64,000 nt of DNA from Rathayibacter sp. SW19 (GCF_030866825.1 NZ_CP133020.1:2046001-2110000), one strand, 5' to 3'. Shown: positions 14,481-23,105, counted from the first letter of the stretch. Program-made: numbers and translations. The notes: generated from the sequence alone by a model not told the origin.

Positions 14481-15341
14481 TCATCGAGGGTGAATGTCGA
14501 TGGCGGAGTTCGCGCACACGACGACCGGGCACGGGGTGCCGGCCACGACAGCGCGGCTGACCGACCCCAGAAAGAACCGTCCGACACCGCGATATGCACG
14601 GTTCCCGACCACGAGTAGGCGTGCAGTCTGGGCCGCGTCGAGCAACACCTTCGACGCCGGACCACGCGTGAGCCGCCGGAGCACCTGGAGCTCGGGATGA
14701 CGGGTCTGGAAATCGACGAGTGCGCCGTCGAGCAGTTCGGCGTACATGACTTCCAGCGACTGGAGGTAATCGACATCTGGCACGGTGGCGTCGAGCCACA
14801 CCGGAGATTCCTGCCAGGCGAGCACGGCTTGCACAGCTGCACCAGTTCGATCGGCTTCCCGCGCAGCAAATTCCAAAGCGGCGTGCGATGCGGGCGAACC
14901 ATCGACCCCGACGACTATATCGCCGTCGTTCGAATTACCGCCCACCGGGATGACCCCGACTGGGCCGCGGGCACGTGCAGCCAGCTTGGCGCCTATCGAC
15001 CAGCGATACCGGAAACCGCCGCCCTGCCGCCGGTCCGACCCGACAACGACGAGAGTCGAGTCGCCGGAGTGGCGAGCGAGTTCGGCGACGGTGTCACCGG
15101 ACACCAGTTCGCTATCGAATTTCACGTGCGGATGCTCGTTCCGGGCCCGTGCCAGATCGTCCTGGAGCCAGGCGAGGGCACCTACTGCGGGCGACTCAGG
15201 CGAAGCGGTTGGATCCGACGACAAGTCCGCGTCCGTGACCTGCATCAGCAAGACCGTGGAGTCTTGCGAACGCTCGACGGTCCAGCGCAAGGCCGCCCAA
15301 GACGCCTCGCCTCTGTCCCAGCCGACTATCACCGTTTGCAT
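14481..15341 (-). CDS. tandem universal stress protein
   Basis: The 286-residue protein has two USP domains: 'MQTVIVGWDRGEASWAALRWTVERSQ...VVVGSDRRQGGGFRYRWSIGAKLAARARGPVGVIP' and 'GDIVVGVDGSPASHAALEFAAREADRTGAAVQAVLAW...VVGNRAYRGVGRFFLGSVSRAVVAGTPCPVVVC'. The second ATP loop is near canonical and the first is altered. It is divergent from another tandem USP at 15579; the 237-bp space holds one DosR-like box at 15465. It is probably followed by the small membrane protein gene in one transcript. Confidence 0.9.
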   Translation of the reverse strand: MQTVIVGWDRGEASWAALRWTVERSQDSTVLLMQVTDADLSSDPTASPESPAVGALAWLQDDLARARNEHPHVKFDSELVSGDTVAELARHSGDSTLVVVGSDRRQGGGFRYRWSIGAKLAARARGPVGVIPVGGNSNDGDIVVGVDGSPASHAALEFAAREADRTGAAVQAVLAWQESPVWLDATVPDVDYLQSLEVMYAELLDGALVDFQTRHPELQVLRRLTRGPASKVLLDAAQTARLLVVGNRAYRGVGRFFLGSVSRAVVAGTPCPVVVCANSAIDIHPR

Positions 15342-15464
15342 ACTGATCCTTTGCTCGATAGGACACTACGTAGAGTCAAACGCGATGCAGGCGACTTATA
15401 CAGGGTCGAACGTCCCGTCGGCTTGTTCGGCACAGGTTCGCGCAGCCGCGATTTCTGCCACTTG

Positions 15465-15508
15465 GGGACTTTCGGCCCTGGTGACTCACAGCGCCCTGTC
15501 CCCACCAT
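15465..15508. promoter_or_regulatory. DosR-like box between two divergent tandem USP genes
   Basis: TTGGGGACTTTCGGCCCTGG (15462-15481) is the copy closest to the mycobacterial consensus. Toward the plus-strand USP, a weak -10-like CACCAT lies at 15503-15508, one base off the usual spacing, leaving a leader of about 65 nt. Control of the minus-strand USP, 124 bp away, is possible. Confidence 0.65.
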
Positions 15509-15578
15509 TGATGAACATGCTGCGTTCCGTTAAGAGTTTCGGGCGCGCATCCCTCGAGATGAGAGGCGACGAGGAGAG

Positions 15579-16436
15579 ATGGCAAGAACAATCTTGGTGG
15601 GCGTGACGGGCACCGAGCCCAGTCGCGCGGCGTTGCGCTGGAGCATGAAGCGGGCGGCCGCGATCGGCGCAGAAGTGACCTTATGCTATGTGCTTGATGA
15701 CGGATGGGCGACCATCGGCGCGCGGATGCTGAGCGAACTTCGCGAAGACGCGAGCCGCCTGCTCGAAGGCGAAGCAGACTACGCGCGGTCGATCGCTCCC
15801 GAGGTGGTCGTACACACTCAATTGCTTCGCGGCAGTCTGATGAAGGAGCTTGCCGCAGCGTCGAAGAGTGTCGATTTCGTGGCCGTTGGCACGCACAAGA
15901 CGGGGTTCGTGAATGGCAAAGTCTTCGGCTCACGGAGTCTGCTTCTGGCTGCAGAGGCCCATGCGCCCGTGGCGGTTGTCCCGCAGGGGTCGCCACGTGA
16001 TGGGCGAGGCGTCGTTGTGGGCGTGGATGATTCCGCAGCAGGTCGGGCGGCAATCCGATTCGGCGCGAACGAAGCCGAACGGGCGGGGGAGACGCTTACC
16101 CTCATCCGGGCAGACGACCTGCCCGACATCCCCGTGCGGAACGACGCAATGCACCGCGAGCTGCGGCAGCATGTTGAGTCGCGCGCATCGACGCTGTTGG
16201 CGGATGCCGCCGATCGGGCTCGCTCGGTATCCCCGACCGTCGAAGTCAGGACTCGCAGCGTGCCACGGCCGGCGGCGGCAGTATTGGCAGACGCGGCGGC
16301 CGGTGCTGCGCTCCTGGTCATCGGGAGTTCACGCAGAGATGAATCCGGACAATCGATGGTGGGCTCGGTGAGTCACGACGTGCTGATCAATCTCACAGGC
16401 CCGACGGTCGTCGTGCATCCAGGCGATGTTGACTGA
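15579..16436 (+). CDS. tandem universal stress protein
   Basis: The 285-residue protein has two USP domains: 'RTILVGVTGTEPSRAALRWSMKRAAAIGAEVTLCYVL' and 'GVVVGVDDSAAGRAAIRFGANEAERAGETLTLIRA'. The ATP loops are 'VGTHKTGFVNGKVFGSRSLLLAAEAHAPVAVVP' and 'IGSSRRDESGQSMVGSVSHDVLINLTGPTVVVHP', both partly degenerate. GAGGAGAG precedes ATG 15579. It ends about 200 bp before the sensor kinase gene, so the two could share a transcript. Confidence 0.9.
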   Translation: MARTILVGVTGTEPSRAALRWSMKRAAAIGAEVTLCYVLDDGWATIGARMLSELREDASRLLEGEADYARSIAPEVVVHTQLLRGSLMKELAAASKSVDFVAVGTHKTGFVNGKVFGSRSLLLAAEAHAPVAVVPQGSPRDGRGVVVGVDDSAAGRAAIRFGANEAERAGETLTLIRADDLPDIPVRNDAMHRELRQHVESRASTLLADAADRARSVSPTVEVRTRSVPRPAAAVLADAAAGAALLVIGSSRRDESGQSMVGSVSHDVLINLTGPTVVVHPGDVD

Positions 16437-16635
16437 ACGCTGAGCTTGCTGTCGCGCGGGAGGATCCGAACTCCGCAATTCAGTGACGCGGCCGGATGAG
16501 TGTGTCCTCACTTTGTGCGAACCAACCTGCAGGGCGCATACTAGGGCCGTTACGGTCGTCCACTATCGAGTGCACGTCGGTCAATTGTGCTGATTGGCTG
16601 ATTGCCTATCTCGATGGCTGAGTCTTGGAGAGCGC

Positions 16636-18360
16636 GTGGCAGAGGAAGGCGTACTGAGTTTTCCGGATGCACCACGTGTTGATTTGGACCGCGCACTCGG
16701 TACTTTGGTCGAACTCGCCAATCACGTGACCGCGACGCAGGGGCGTCTGCGAGCGCTGCTCAGAGCGAACCTGGCCGTCGTGGAACACCTTGACTTGCCG
16801 GTGGTGTTGCGCAAGATTGTCGAAACGGCTTTGGAGCTTGTCGACGCCCAATACGGTGCGCTCGGAGTTCTCGCGCCAGACGGCAGCCTGGAACAACTGA
16901 TCCACGTCGGCATGTCGGAGGCTGAAGTCAGGGCGATCGGGCATTTGCCGGTCGGGCTGGGTCTGGTCGGCGCACTCACCGACGAGCAGCGACCTATCCG
17001 GCTCCGGCACCTGTCAGACGACCCTCGCTCAGCGGGATTTCCCGTGGGCCATCCACCCATGGACAGCTTCTTGGGCGTTCCCGTGCGCGTGCGGGGCGAG
17101 GTGTACGGCAACCTGTACCTGACGAATCAGGCTTCGGGCGAGTTCACCGACGAAGATGAGCAGCTCGTCGTGTCACTTGCGTCGACGGCAGGGTTCGCGA
17201 TAGACAACGCTCGCCTTTTTGCCGACTCTCAACGTCGGCAGGCCTGGGCCACAGCCTCCGCGGAAATCACCGCCTCACTTCTATCCAGTCAGCAAGGAGA
17301 CTTCCTCGATCTGCTTGTCTCCCGCACACTGGCGCTCGCGGACGCCGACCTCGTGTCGATTGTTCGACCGATCCATGACGCAGAGCACATGATTGTGGAA
17401 ACCGCGGGCAGCAAAAGCGATGATGCGGCGCAAGGCGTCGTGTTCGCATCTGCGGGGTCGATCGCTGCGAGCGTGATAGAAGCCGGGCAGCCGCGACTTG
17501 TCAATGAGGTTGAGGCGAGCGGGTATACAGCAACGCCCGGTCGGAAGCCCGGACCGACCATGGCCATCCCGCTGGTGGATTCCGACGGCGCCCGCGGTGC
17601 ACTCGTGGTTTCACGCGAGACAGGCGGCGGCAGATTCACCCCCTCCGACTTGGAGCTCGCTGCAGATTTCGCCGGACGAATCAGCCTTGCCATGCAACTG
17701 GCCACAGCACGGGCAGACCAGCAGAAAGTGATGTTGCTGGAGGAGCGCGGCAGAATTGCCCGCGATTTGCATGACCATGTCATCCAGCAACTTTTTGCCA
17801 TGGGGCTCGAACTGCAGAGCGTCGCAGGGGCTTTGCCATCCGGCCCGATCTCCGACCGGATCAACGGATCGATCGACACGCTGGACGCCACGATCACTCG
17901 GATCCGCACAGCGATCTTCGCCTTGTCCCGTTCGCGAAGCGACAATCCGACGGTGCGGCACCGGATCATCGATCTGGTCAACGACTTGGCGGGCGCGTCG
18001 GCATTGAATCCACAACTTGAGTTCACAGGGCCGGTCGACCTGGTCATCACAGACGCGCTCGCCGAGGATATTGTGGCCGTCACCCGCGAGGCACTCACGA
18101 ATGTCGTGAAACACGCATCGGCAGCAAACGTTTCGTTGCACATCGCGGTGGCGGACGGTCGCGTTACAGTCGACGTCATTGACGACGGACGAGGCGAGAC
18201 TGATGCGAAGCACCGCAGCGGGCTGGGAAACCTCGAAGCGCGTGCTGCTGCGCGCGGCGGGCATTTCTCATTCGACTCGCGCCCCGGCGAAACCCGCGTC
18301 AGCTGGTCTGTGCCGATTGTCGAGGCGTCGGAACCTGCCAGCGTCAACGATCGGAGGTAA
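16636..18360 (+). CDS. DosS/DosT-like GAF-GAF sensor histidine kinase
   Basis: 574 residues: GAF-A (about 45-195), GAF-B (about 215-360), then the HisKA_3 H-box RIARDLHDHVIQQLF with phospho-acceptor His379, and an HATPase domain with DDGRGE and SGLGN. GAF-A aligns without gaps to Mtb DosS around the heme site: His139 in GHPPM equals DosS heme ligand His149, and Tyr161 in NLYLT equals distal Tyr171. Gly77 occupies the place of DosS Glu87 and resembles DosT Gly85, suggesting a direct O2 sensor. GTG 16636 is chosen for TTGGAGAG just upstream; an in-frame TTG at 16594 would add 14 residues. The regulator follows after 4 bp. Confidence 0.92.
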   Translation: MAEEGVLSFPDAPRVDLDRALGTLVELANHVTATQGRLRALLRANLAVVEHLDLPVVLRKIVETALELVDAQYGALGVLAPDGSLEQLIHVGMSEAEVRAIGHLPVGLGLVGALTDEQRPIRLRHLSDDPRSAGFPVGHPPMDSFLGVPVRVRGEVYGNLYLTNQASGEFTDEDEQLVVSLASTAGFAIDNARLFADSQRRQAWATASAEITASLLSSQQGDFLDLLVSRTLALADADLVSIVRPIHDAEHMIVETAGSKSDDAAQGVVFASAGSIAASVIEAGQPRLVNEVEASGYTATPGRKPGPTMAIPLVDSDGARGALVVSRETGGGRFTPSDLELAADFAGRISLAMQLATARADQQKVMLLEERGRIARDLHDHVIQQLFAMGLELQSVAGALPSGPISDRINGSIDTLDATITRIRTAIFALSRSRSDNPTVRHRIIDLVNDLAGASALNPQLEFTGPVDLVITDALAEDIVAVTREALTNVVKHASAANVSLHIAVADGRVTVDVIDDGRGETDAKHRSGLGNLEARAAARGGHFSFDSRPGETRVSWSVPIVEASEPASVNDRR

Positions 18361-18364
18361 CGCC

Positions 18365-19003
18365 GTGAGAGTCTTCGTCGTCGATGACCAGGAGATCGTG
18401 CGACGCGGCGTGATCGACCTCTGCGCCGCAGAGCCGGACATCGAGATCGTCGGCGAAGCCGGCACTGCGGCGCAGGCGCGCTCACGTATCCTGGCGACCC
18501 GGCCCGATGTTGTGTTGCTGGACATGCGTTTGCCAGATGGCGACGGCATCGAGGTGTGCCGCTACGTGCGATCGCAGGATCCGAACATCCGATGCATCAT
18601 TTTGACCGCATACGACGATGACGAAGCGATTAATGCCGCTGTGCTTGCCGGTGCGTCCGCCTACGTGCTGAAGGAGGTGCGCGGGAATCGATTGATCGAG
18701 AACCTGCACACTGTTGCAGCTGGGAGGTCTCTGCTCGGGTCTGCCCTGAGTCGCAAGGTCGTCAACCGCATCCGCGATGAGCATACGCGCGATCCTCGGC
18801 TCCAAGCCCTGTCGGCCAGGGAGAGCGAGGTACTGAGCCTGATCGCTGACGGCTTGACCAATCGCCAGATCGGCGAAACTCTGGCGCTGGCCGAGAAGAC
18901 CGTGAAGAACTATGTGTCAAGCCTGCTCGGCAAGCTTGGTTTGGAGCGTCGCACGCAGGCAGCCGTGCTGAGTGTGGAGTCGCGGTCGCCGACCAGCCGG
19001 TGA
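18365..19003 (+). CDS. DosR/DevR-like NarL-family response regulator
   Basis: The 212-residue receiver plus LuxR-type HTH protein is close to Mtb DosR along its length: 'VFVVDDQEIVRRGVIDL', phosphorylated Asp53 in VVLLDMRLPDG, switch Thr in ILTAYDDDEA, and Lys in AYVLKEV. The recognition helix 'LAEKTVKNYVSSLLGKLGLERRTQAAV' keeps the Lys-Lys-Asn residues that contact the DosR box. GGAGG lies before GTG 18365, four bases after the kinase stop. It should be activated by the kinase and bind the 15-bp boxes listed here. Confidence 0.93.
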   Translation: MRVFVVDDQEIVRRGVIDLCAAEPDIEIVGEAGTAAQARSRILATRPDVVLLDMRLPDGDGIEVCRYVRSQDPNIRCIILTAYDDDEAINAAVLAGASAYVLKEVRGNRLIENLHTVAAGRSLLGSALSRKVVNRIRDEHTRDPRLQALSARESEVLSLIADGLTNRQIGETLALAEKTVKNYVSSLLGKLGLERRTQAAVLSVESRSPTSR

Positions 19004-19033
19004 ACCGGTACCACGCGCGGTGTCTTGTCATTC

Positions 19034-19076
19034 GGGTCTAATGACCCTAGCGCGCCCAGTACTCGACGCCTACCGT
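19034..19076 (+). promoter_or_regulatory. palindromic DosR-like box and -10 in front of the 19083 gene
   Basis: GGGTCTAATGACCCT (19034-19048) contains a perfect inverted repeat GGGTC-TAAT-GACCC. TACCGT (19071-19076), a TANNNT hexamer, starts 23 bp after it, and six bases later is ATG 19083. The spacing matches the other boxes although the half-site is GGGTC rather than GGGAC. Confidence 0.6.
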
Positions 19077-19082
19077 TGAAGT

Positions 19083-19514
19083 ATGACTATTCTCCGAGCT
19101 GAGCAAAAGCTTGCCGAACCGCAGGAAGTCATCGCCCGCAGTTCCGACACGCAACCATCCGATGCGCAACCGTTCGATGTGCCGCCGTTCGATGTGCCGC
19201 CGCCCGCCGCGCACGCATCCGGTCCGCAACTCTCCGACGCGGGAGTCGGTCGAACCTTCACACTGCGCGTTCCGGGCGTCGGGATCGACGGGATCCACCC
19301 GGTCCGCGTGACTGTGACCCCGTGTGCCGAAGACATCGATCGCGTGAAGTGCGACGGTCGGGTCTTGGGCTACATCTACCGCACCGGGCGGGTCTATGTT
19401 GCACTGAGCGGTCGTCGGCTCGATCGCGCGGAAGAGTGCGGTCAGTCCCTGCTGTGGGACAAAGCGGCGTTCGAATTGTTGCGAGAGGATCACATACACG
19501 CCCGTGTGTGCTAG
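19083..19514 (+). CDS. hypothetical protein with Pro/Asp-rich repeats, DosR-box controlled
   Basis: The 143-residue product is not a family I recognise. Residues about 20-45 are low-complexity repeats (SDTQPSDAQPFDVPPFDVPP). The C-terminal 85 residues look folded: 'RTFTLRVPGVGIDGIHPVRVTVTPCAEDIDRVKCDGRVLGYIYRTGRVYVALSGRRLDRAEECGQSLLWDKAAFELL', with three Cys. No signal peptide or membrane helix. The palindromic box lies 35 bp before the ATG and a leaderless start is predicted. It directly follows the regulator gene, and a short ORF begins on the base after its stop. Confidence 0.7.
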   Translation: MTILRAEQKLAEPQEVIARSSDTQPSDAQPFDVPPFDVPPPAAHASGPQLSDAGVGRTFTLRVPGVGIDGIHPVRVTVTPCAEDIDRVKCDGRVLGYIYRTGRVYVALSGRRLDRAEECGQSLLWDKAAFELLREDHIHARVC

Positions 19515-19661
19515 GTGCCGGACGAGGCAGCAAAAGCCTCTCGCGGCAGTCTCGTCAGCGGACCGGATTTTCTTGCCGGTCGACTTACTGTCGACGATTT
19601 GGTGCAGACCATGGTTCGCGTCGCTCCTCTGAGAGAATGTATGCATGGTGAGTTCTGTTGA
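19515..19661 (+). CDS. 48-residue ORF with one copy of the repeat found in the 307-675 protein
   Basis: GTG 19515 immediately follows the TAG of the previous gene. Residues 14-35 (LVSGPDFLAGRLTVDDLVQTMV) match repeat 1 of the protein at 307-675 (VLVIGPDFLAGRRDADDMAQTMV) at most positions. The frame stops at 19659-19661, after overlapping the start of the next gene. It is either a real one-repeat protein translationally coupled to its neighbour, or the 5' end of a truncated gene. Confidence 0.45.
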   Translation: MPDEAAKASRGSLVSGPDFLAGRLTVDDLVQTMVRVAPLRECMHGEFC

Positions 19662-20646
19662 GGTGACCTGGCAATTGGATGGCATCTCGATGGAGGGAAC
19701 TCTTGTCCGCCCGGACGGCGCGGGGCCGTTCCCCACGGTGGTTCTCGTCGCGGGCAGCGGTCCGACCGATCGAGATTGGTGTTCACCACTGTTGCCCGGC
19801 AACAATGGCAGCGGCCGTCTCTTTGCGGATGCGTTTGCTCGCGCCGGCATCGCATCCCTGCGTTACGACAAGCGGGCTTCCGGCCCTCACGCCCGTGAGA
19901 ACGTTCCGAAATTGATCGGGAAAGTGAGCATGCGCTCGCATTTGGATGAGCTGGTCGCGGCCGTCGACGTGCTTTCGCAGTGGGACTTCGTGGACTCCGC
20001 GCGGATTGCCGGGCTGGGCAACAGCGAAGGAACGCTCCATGTGCTCCACTACGCCACAAGCATCCAGGCGGTGCCGTTTGTCGGGGTCGTGCTGGCGGCA
20101 CCGCCCGGCCGTCCGGTCCAGGCGGTGCTACTGTCGCAGCTCACTACGCAGTCTGCCCAGGTTCCCCGAGGTGCAGAGTTGATGGCGAAGGTGGAGGAAG
20201 CTGCTGCACGCTATAGCGTCGGACAACCGATGGACGTCGACGCCGCCGTGCCCGACAGCGTGAAGATGGTGCTTGCCAGTTTCGAAGCCCCGGTGAACCT
20301 GCCGCTTGCCCGCGAGCTCTGGGTCGAATCCGCGTGCGAGTCGCTGGCCAAACTCCAAATCCCCGCGCTCGTGCTAATCGGCGGCAACGACGTTCAGATC
20401 GATATACGCGCCGACGGGGACCCGCTTCAGAATGCCGCCAGAGGGCTGGCGAACGTGTCATTTGCATTCCCACCGCACGCGAATCATGTGTTCAAGGAGG
20501 ACCCGCGCAGTCGGGTTGAGGTCGTCGCAGCACCCGGTGGCAGCTATAACGACCCCGACACACGATTGGACCCTGAAAGCCTGGAGGTCATCCTCGGCTG
20601 GCTGGAGGCCGTCTTCAACTCAGACAGTCGCAGCCCTCGACGTTAG
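19645..20646 (+). CDS. alpha/beta hydrolase family protein
   Basis: The 333-residue product has the fold signatures of dienelactone-hydrolase/peptidase-like alpha/beta hydrolases: oxyanion region 'PTVVLVAGSGPTDRDW', 'FARAGIASLRYDKRASG', the nucleophile elbow GLGNSEGT, a late Asp in 'PALVLIGGNDVQI' and catalytic His in 'PHANHVFKED'. The elbow (G-x-N-S-E-G) carries the catalytic Ser. ATG 19645 overlaps the preceding small ORF by 17 bp. Substrate unknown. It may be the last gene of a transcript starting at the box at 19034. Confidence 0.85.
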   Translation: MVSSVEVTWQLDGISMEGTLVRPDGAGPFPTVVLVAGSGPTDRDWCSPLLPGNNGSGRLFADAFARAGIASLRYDKRASGPHARENVPKLIGKVSMRSHLDELVAAVDVLSQWDFVDSARIAGLGNSEGTLHVLHYATSIQAVPFVGVVLAAPPGRPVQAVLLSQLTTQSAQVPRGAELMAKVEEAAARYSVGQPMDVDAAVPDSVKMVLASFEAPVNLPLARELWVESACESLAKLQIPALVLIGGNDVQIDIRADGDPLQNAARGLANVSFAFPPHANHVFKEDPRSRVEVVAAPGGSYNDPDTRLDPESLEVILGWLEAVFNSDSRSPRR

Positions 20647-20852
20647 CTGATCTTGCGACTGGAGATTGCGCTATCGCGCAGTGAGCCGGGCACTCGCCCA
20701 CGGATCACGACCTACGCCGGTGTTGACCAGGGTTCGAACATGCGCGACGATAGTCACAGGTGGACGAGATGACCCCGTTGTCGCACCCTCGAGTGCTGAC
20801 CTAACAAACCGTTCAACGGTAATTTGGCGGCATCTCGCCCGCCGCCAGAACC

Positions 20853-21494
20853 TCATGCTTCAGCAGCGTGTGAGGCGCGAGTGAGGTAGTCCCAGAGTTG
20901 CGCGACGTGCGCTGCCATGTCGACGCTGTCATCGAGCATCCACTGGGTTTGGAGTCCGTCGATCGCGGCGATGAGAAGCATTGCGATGCGGTCGGGATCG
21001 AGTGAACTCGCCAGTTTTCCGGCGCGTTGTTGCTGACGGATCGCGGCCGCCACGGTGAACCTGAACGTCGCGGAGCGTTCCCGAAAATACTCGTGCGCCG
21101 GGTGGTCCGGTTCCGTCGCCTCCGCCGAGAACTGCGTGTACAACCGCACGAGTCCGGGAACGTCGGCATTGTGCCGGACCACGCGGAGGAGGGCTCCGAT
21201 GATGTCGGCGCCGGTGTCGGTGCCAGTGCCGCTGCCAGTGCCCGTGGCGGGCCCATGGTCGGAGACGCCGTATGCCTCGACGTCGAGCTGGTCGCGCTTG
21301 CGCAGCACCTCGATGAAGAGATCCTCTTTTGTGCCGAAGTAGTGCAGCAGGCCGGTTTGGCTGAGGTCCACTGCCGCCGCAAGCTCGCGGATCGATGCTT
21401 TGCGATAGCCCTGGCGAGCAATGACGTCCAGGGCGGTGGTCAGGATCTGGTCGCGTTTTGCGATGCCTTTCGCATAGGAACCACGTGCTGCCAT
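20853..21494 (-). CDS. TetR family transcriptional regulator
   Basis: 213 residues with an N-terminal TetR HTH: 'RDQILTTALDVIARQGYRKASIRELAAAVDLSQTGLLHYFGTKEDLFIEVL'. The ligand domain contains an inserted Gly/Thr-rich segment (GPATGTGSGTGTDTGADI, about 81-98) from a simple DNA repeat, which probably forms a loop. It is divergent from the carboxylesterase gene with a clear inverted repeat between, so it most likely represses that gene and itself until a ligand binds. Confidence 0.9.
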   Translation of the reverse strand: MAARGSYAKGIAKRDQILTTALDVIARQGYRKASIRELAAAVDLSQTGLLHYFGTKEDLFIEVLRKRDQLDVEAYGVSDHGPATGTGSGTGTDTGADIIGALLRVVRHNADVPGLVRLYTQFSAEATEPDHPAHEYFRERSATFRFTVAAAIRQQQRAGKLASSLDPDRIAMLLIAAIDGLQTQWMLDDSVDMAAHVAQLWDYLTRASHAAEA

Positions 21495-21531
21495 GCGATC
21501 AGCCTAGGACATTGAGCCTTACTTGATCCTT

Positions 21532-21554
21532 AAAACAGAACGCGATACTGTTTT
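21532..21554. promoter_or_regulatory. probable TetR operator
   Basis: AAAACAG-N9-CTGTTTT is a perfect 7-bp inverted repeat in the 87-bp space between the TetR and carboxylesterase genes, in an AT-rich patch where promoters are expected. It is the only strong dyad there. Confidence 0.65.
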
Positions 21555-21581
21555 CAAACCTTCAGCTTGTGAGGAGTATCC

Positions 21582-23105
21582 GTGGACAGCAGTGCTAGTG
21601 GCAACGAGGCGTTCGTCGAGGCGCAGACTTTGGCGGGCCGGGTGCGCGGTAGGTGGCGTGGCGATTGCGCCGTTTTTCTGGGCATCCCGTTTGCCGAGCC
21701 CCCTGTGGGCGCCCTGCGCTTCGCCGCTCCCGTGCCACGTGCGTCATGGGATGGCGTTCGCGACGCGCTCGAATTCGGCGCGACGGCCCAACGTGGCGGG
21801 GATGCAGAGCCCACGCTGATTCCTGAGCCGTCGATCCCCGGCCCATCCACCCTGAACGTCAACGTGTTCACACCGTCACCCGGTACGGATGCCGCCCTGC
21901 CTGTGCTCGTCTACATCCACGGCGGCGGATTCTTCGCTGGCTCTCCCGCGAGCCCGTGGTATGACGGTGCGGCTTTCGCCCGTGACGGAGTGATCACCGT
22001 CGTGATCTCCTACCGCCTGGGCATCGAGGGCTTCGGCTGGATCGAGGGCGCACCGCACAACCGCGGTGTGCTCGACTGGTTGCTGGCCTTGGAATGGGTG
22101 CGCGACAATGTCGGCTTCTTCGGTGGCGACCCCGGTCGGGTTACAGTCGCAGGCCAGTCCGCCGGTGGCGGCGCTGTGCTCACGCTACTCGGCATGCCCA
22201 GCGCGCATCCGCTGTTCCGCGCTGTCTACAGCATCTCGGGCGCGACGGCCGACGTCGCGCCCGAGCGCGCCAAGGATTTCATGAAGGGCATTGCCGCCAG
22301 CGCCGGCGTCGAACCGACACGGGCGGGGTTCGAATCCGTGCCGGAACTGAAGCTCCTGGAACTGCAGAAGAAGACCATGGAGCCCAAGGGCAAACAGCTG
22401 GACATGCTGCGCTCCTTCGCCGACGACGGGCTCGCCCTCGGACCGGTCATCGACGGCGAACTGATCACTCGATCCACCCTCGACTCGATTCGTGCCGGGG
22501 TCGGTGCAGAGATCCCGCTCGTACTCGGCGCGACCGACGATGAGTTCTCGATCGCATTCGCAGACGCCAAGAAGCAGCTGCGCTGGGTACCGGCCGGTTT
22601 CATGCTCGGCAAGGTCGGCTTGAGGGGAGAGCCCCGCCGAGCGTACCTTGCCGCCAACACAGACGTCAGGAAGAACGGCACCGCGGCGGTGCTCGGCCGA
22701 TATCTGAGTGACAAGCTCTTCCGCACCTACATCCTGAAAATCGTCGACGCGCGAGCGGATGCCCCCACCTGGGCTTACCGCTTCTCCTGGCGGTCTCCGG
22801 TGCACAATTTTGCCTTCCACTGCCTCGATGTGCCGTTCTTCTTCGACTGTCTCGACGCAGATCGGGTCGTCGATGTGGCAGGCACGAACCTGCCGCAATC
22901 CGTGGCGAACGACGTTCACGTCGGTGCGGTTGGGCTCGTCACAACGGGTGACCCGGGCTGGCCTCGGTACGGCAAGACGGCTAAGGTGCAGGTCTTCGAC
23001 ACGCCAACCGGTGTTGTCGAGAACGGCTACGCTTCAGTGATTCCGCTCCTGTGCACGGCGCTCCCGTGGACGTCGCCGAATGTTGCCAGCCGAGCGGGCC
23101 AGTGA
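21582..23105 (+). CDS. type B carboxylesterase
   Basis: The 507-residue esterase has 'FLGIPFAEPPVGALRF', the oxyanion motif 'VYIHGGGFFAGSP', the nucleophile elbow GQSAGGGAV and a C-terminal catalytic His region around 'VHNFAFHCLDVPFFF'. It hydrolyses carboxylic esters. GTG 21582 has GAGGAG upstream. The last 17 or so codons (CTALPWTSPNVASRAGQ) read through sequence antisense to the encapsulin fragment, so the natural C-terminus has probably been replaced by a deletion junction near 23045-23060. Confidence 0.9.
   Translation: MDSSASGNEAFVEAQTLAGRVRGRWRGDCAVFLGIPFAEPPVGALRFAAPVPRASWDGVRDALEFGATAQRGGDAEPTLIPEPSIPGPSTLNVNVFTPSPGTDAALPVLVYIHGGGFFAGSPASPWYDGAAFARDGVITVVISYRLGIEGFGWIEGAPHNRGVLDWLLALEWVRDNVGFFGGDPGRVTVAGQSAGGGAVLTLLGMPSAHPLFRAVYSISGATADVAPERAKDFMKGIAASAGVEPTRAGFESVPELKLLELQKKTMEPKGKQLDMLRSFADDGLALGPVIDGELITRSTLDSIRAGVGAEIPLVLGATDDEFSIAFADAKKQLRWVPAGFMLGKVGLRGEPRRAYLAANTDVRKNGTAAVLGRYLSDKLFRTYILKIVDARADAPTWAYRFSWRSPVHNFAFHCLDVPFFFDCLDADRVVDVAGTNLPQSVANDVHVGAVGLVTTGDPGWPRYGKTAKVQVFDTPTGVVENGYASVIPLLCTALPWTSPNVASRAGQ

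Noticed and set aside
16543..16557. AGGGCCGTTACGGTC before the kinase gene as an eighth DosR-like box
   Set aside because: Only the half AGGGCCG matches the reversed box, and no -10 hexamer lies at the 23-bp spacing. Autoregulation is possible but not supported.
20720..20760. GGTTCGAAC sequence resembling a tRNA T-loop
   Set aside because: The flanking bases do not form a T stem, and no acceptor, D or anticodon arms can be drawn around it.
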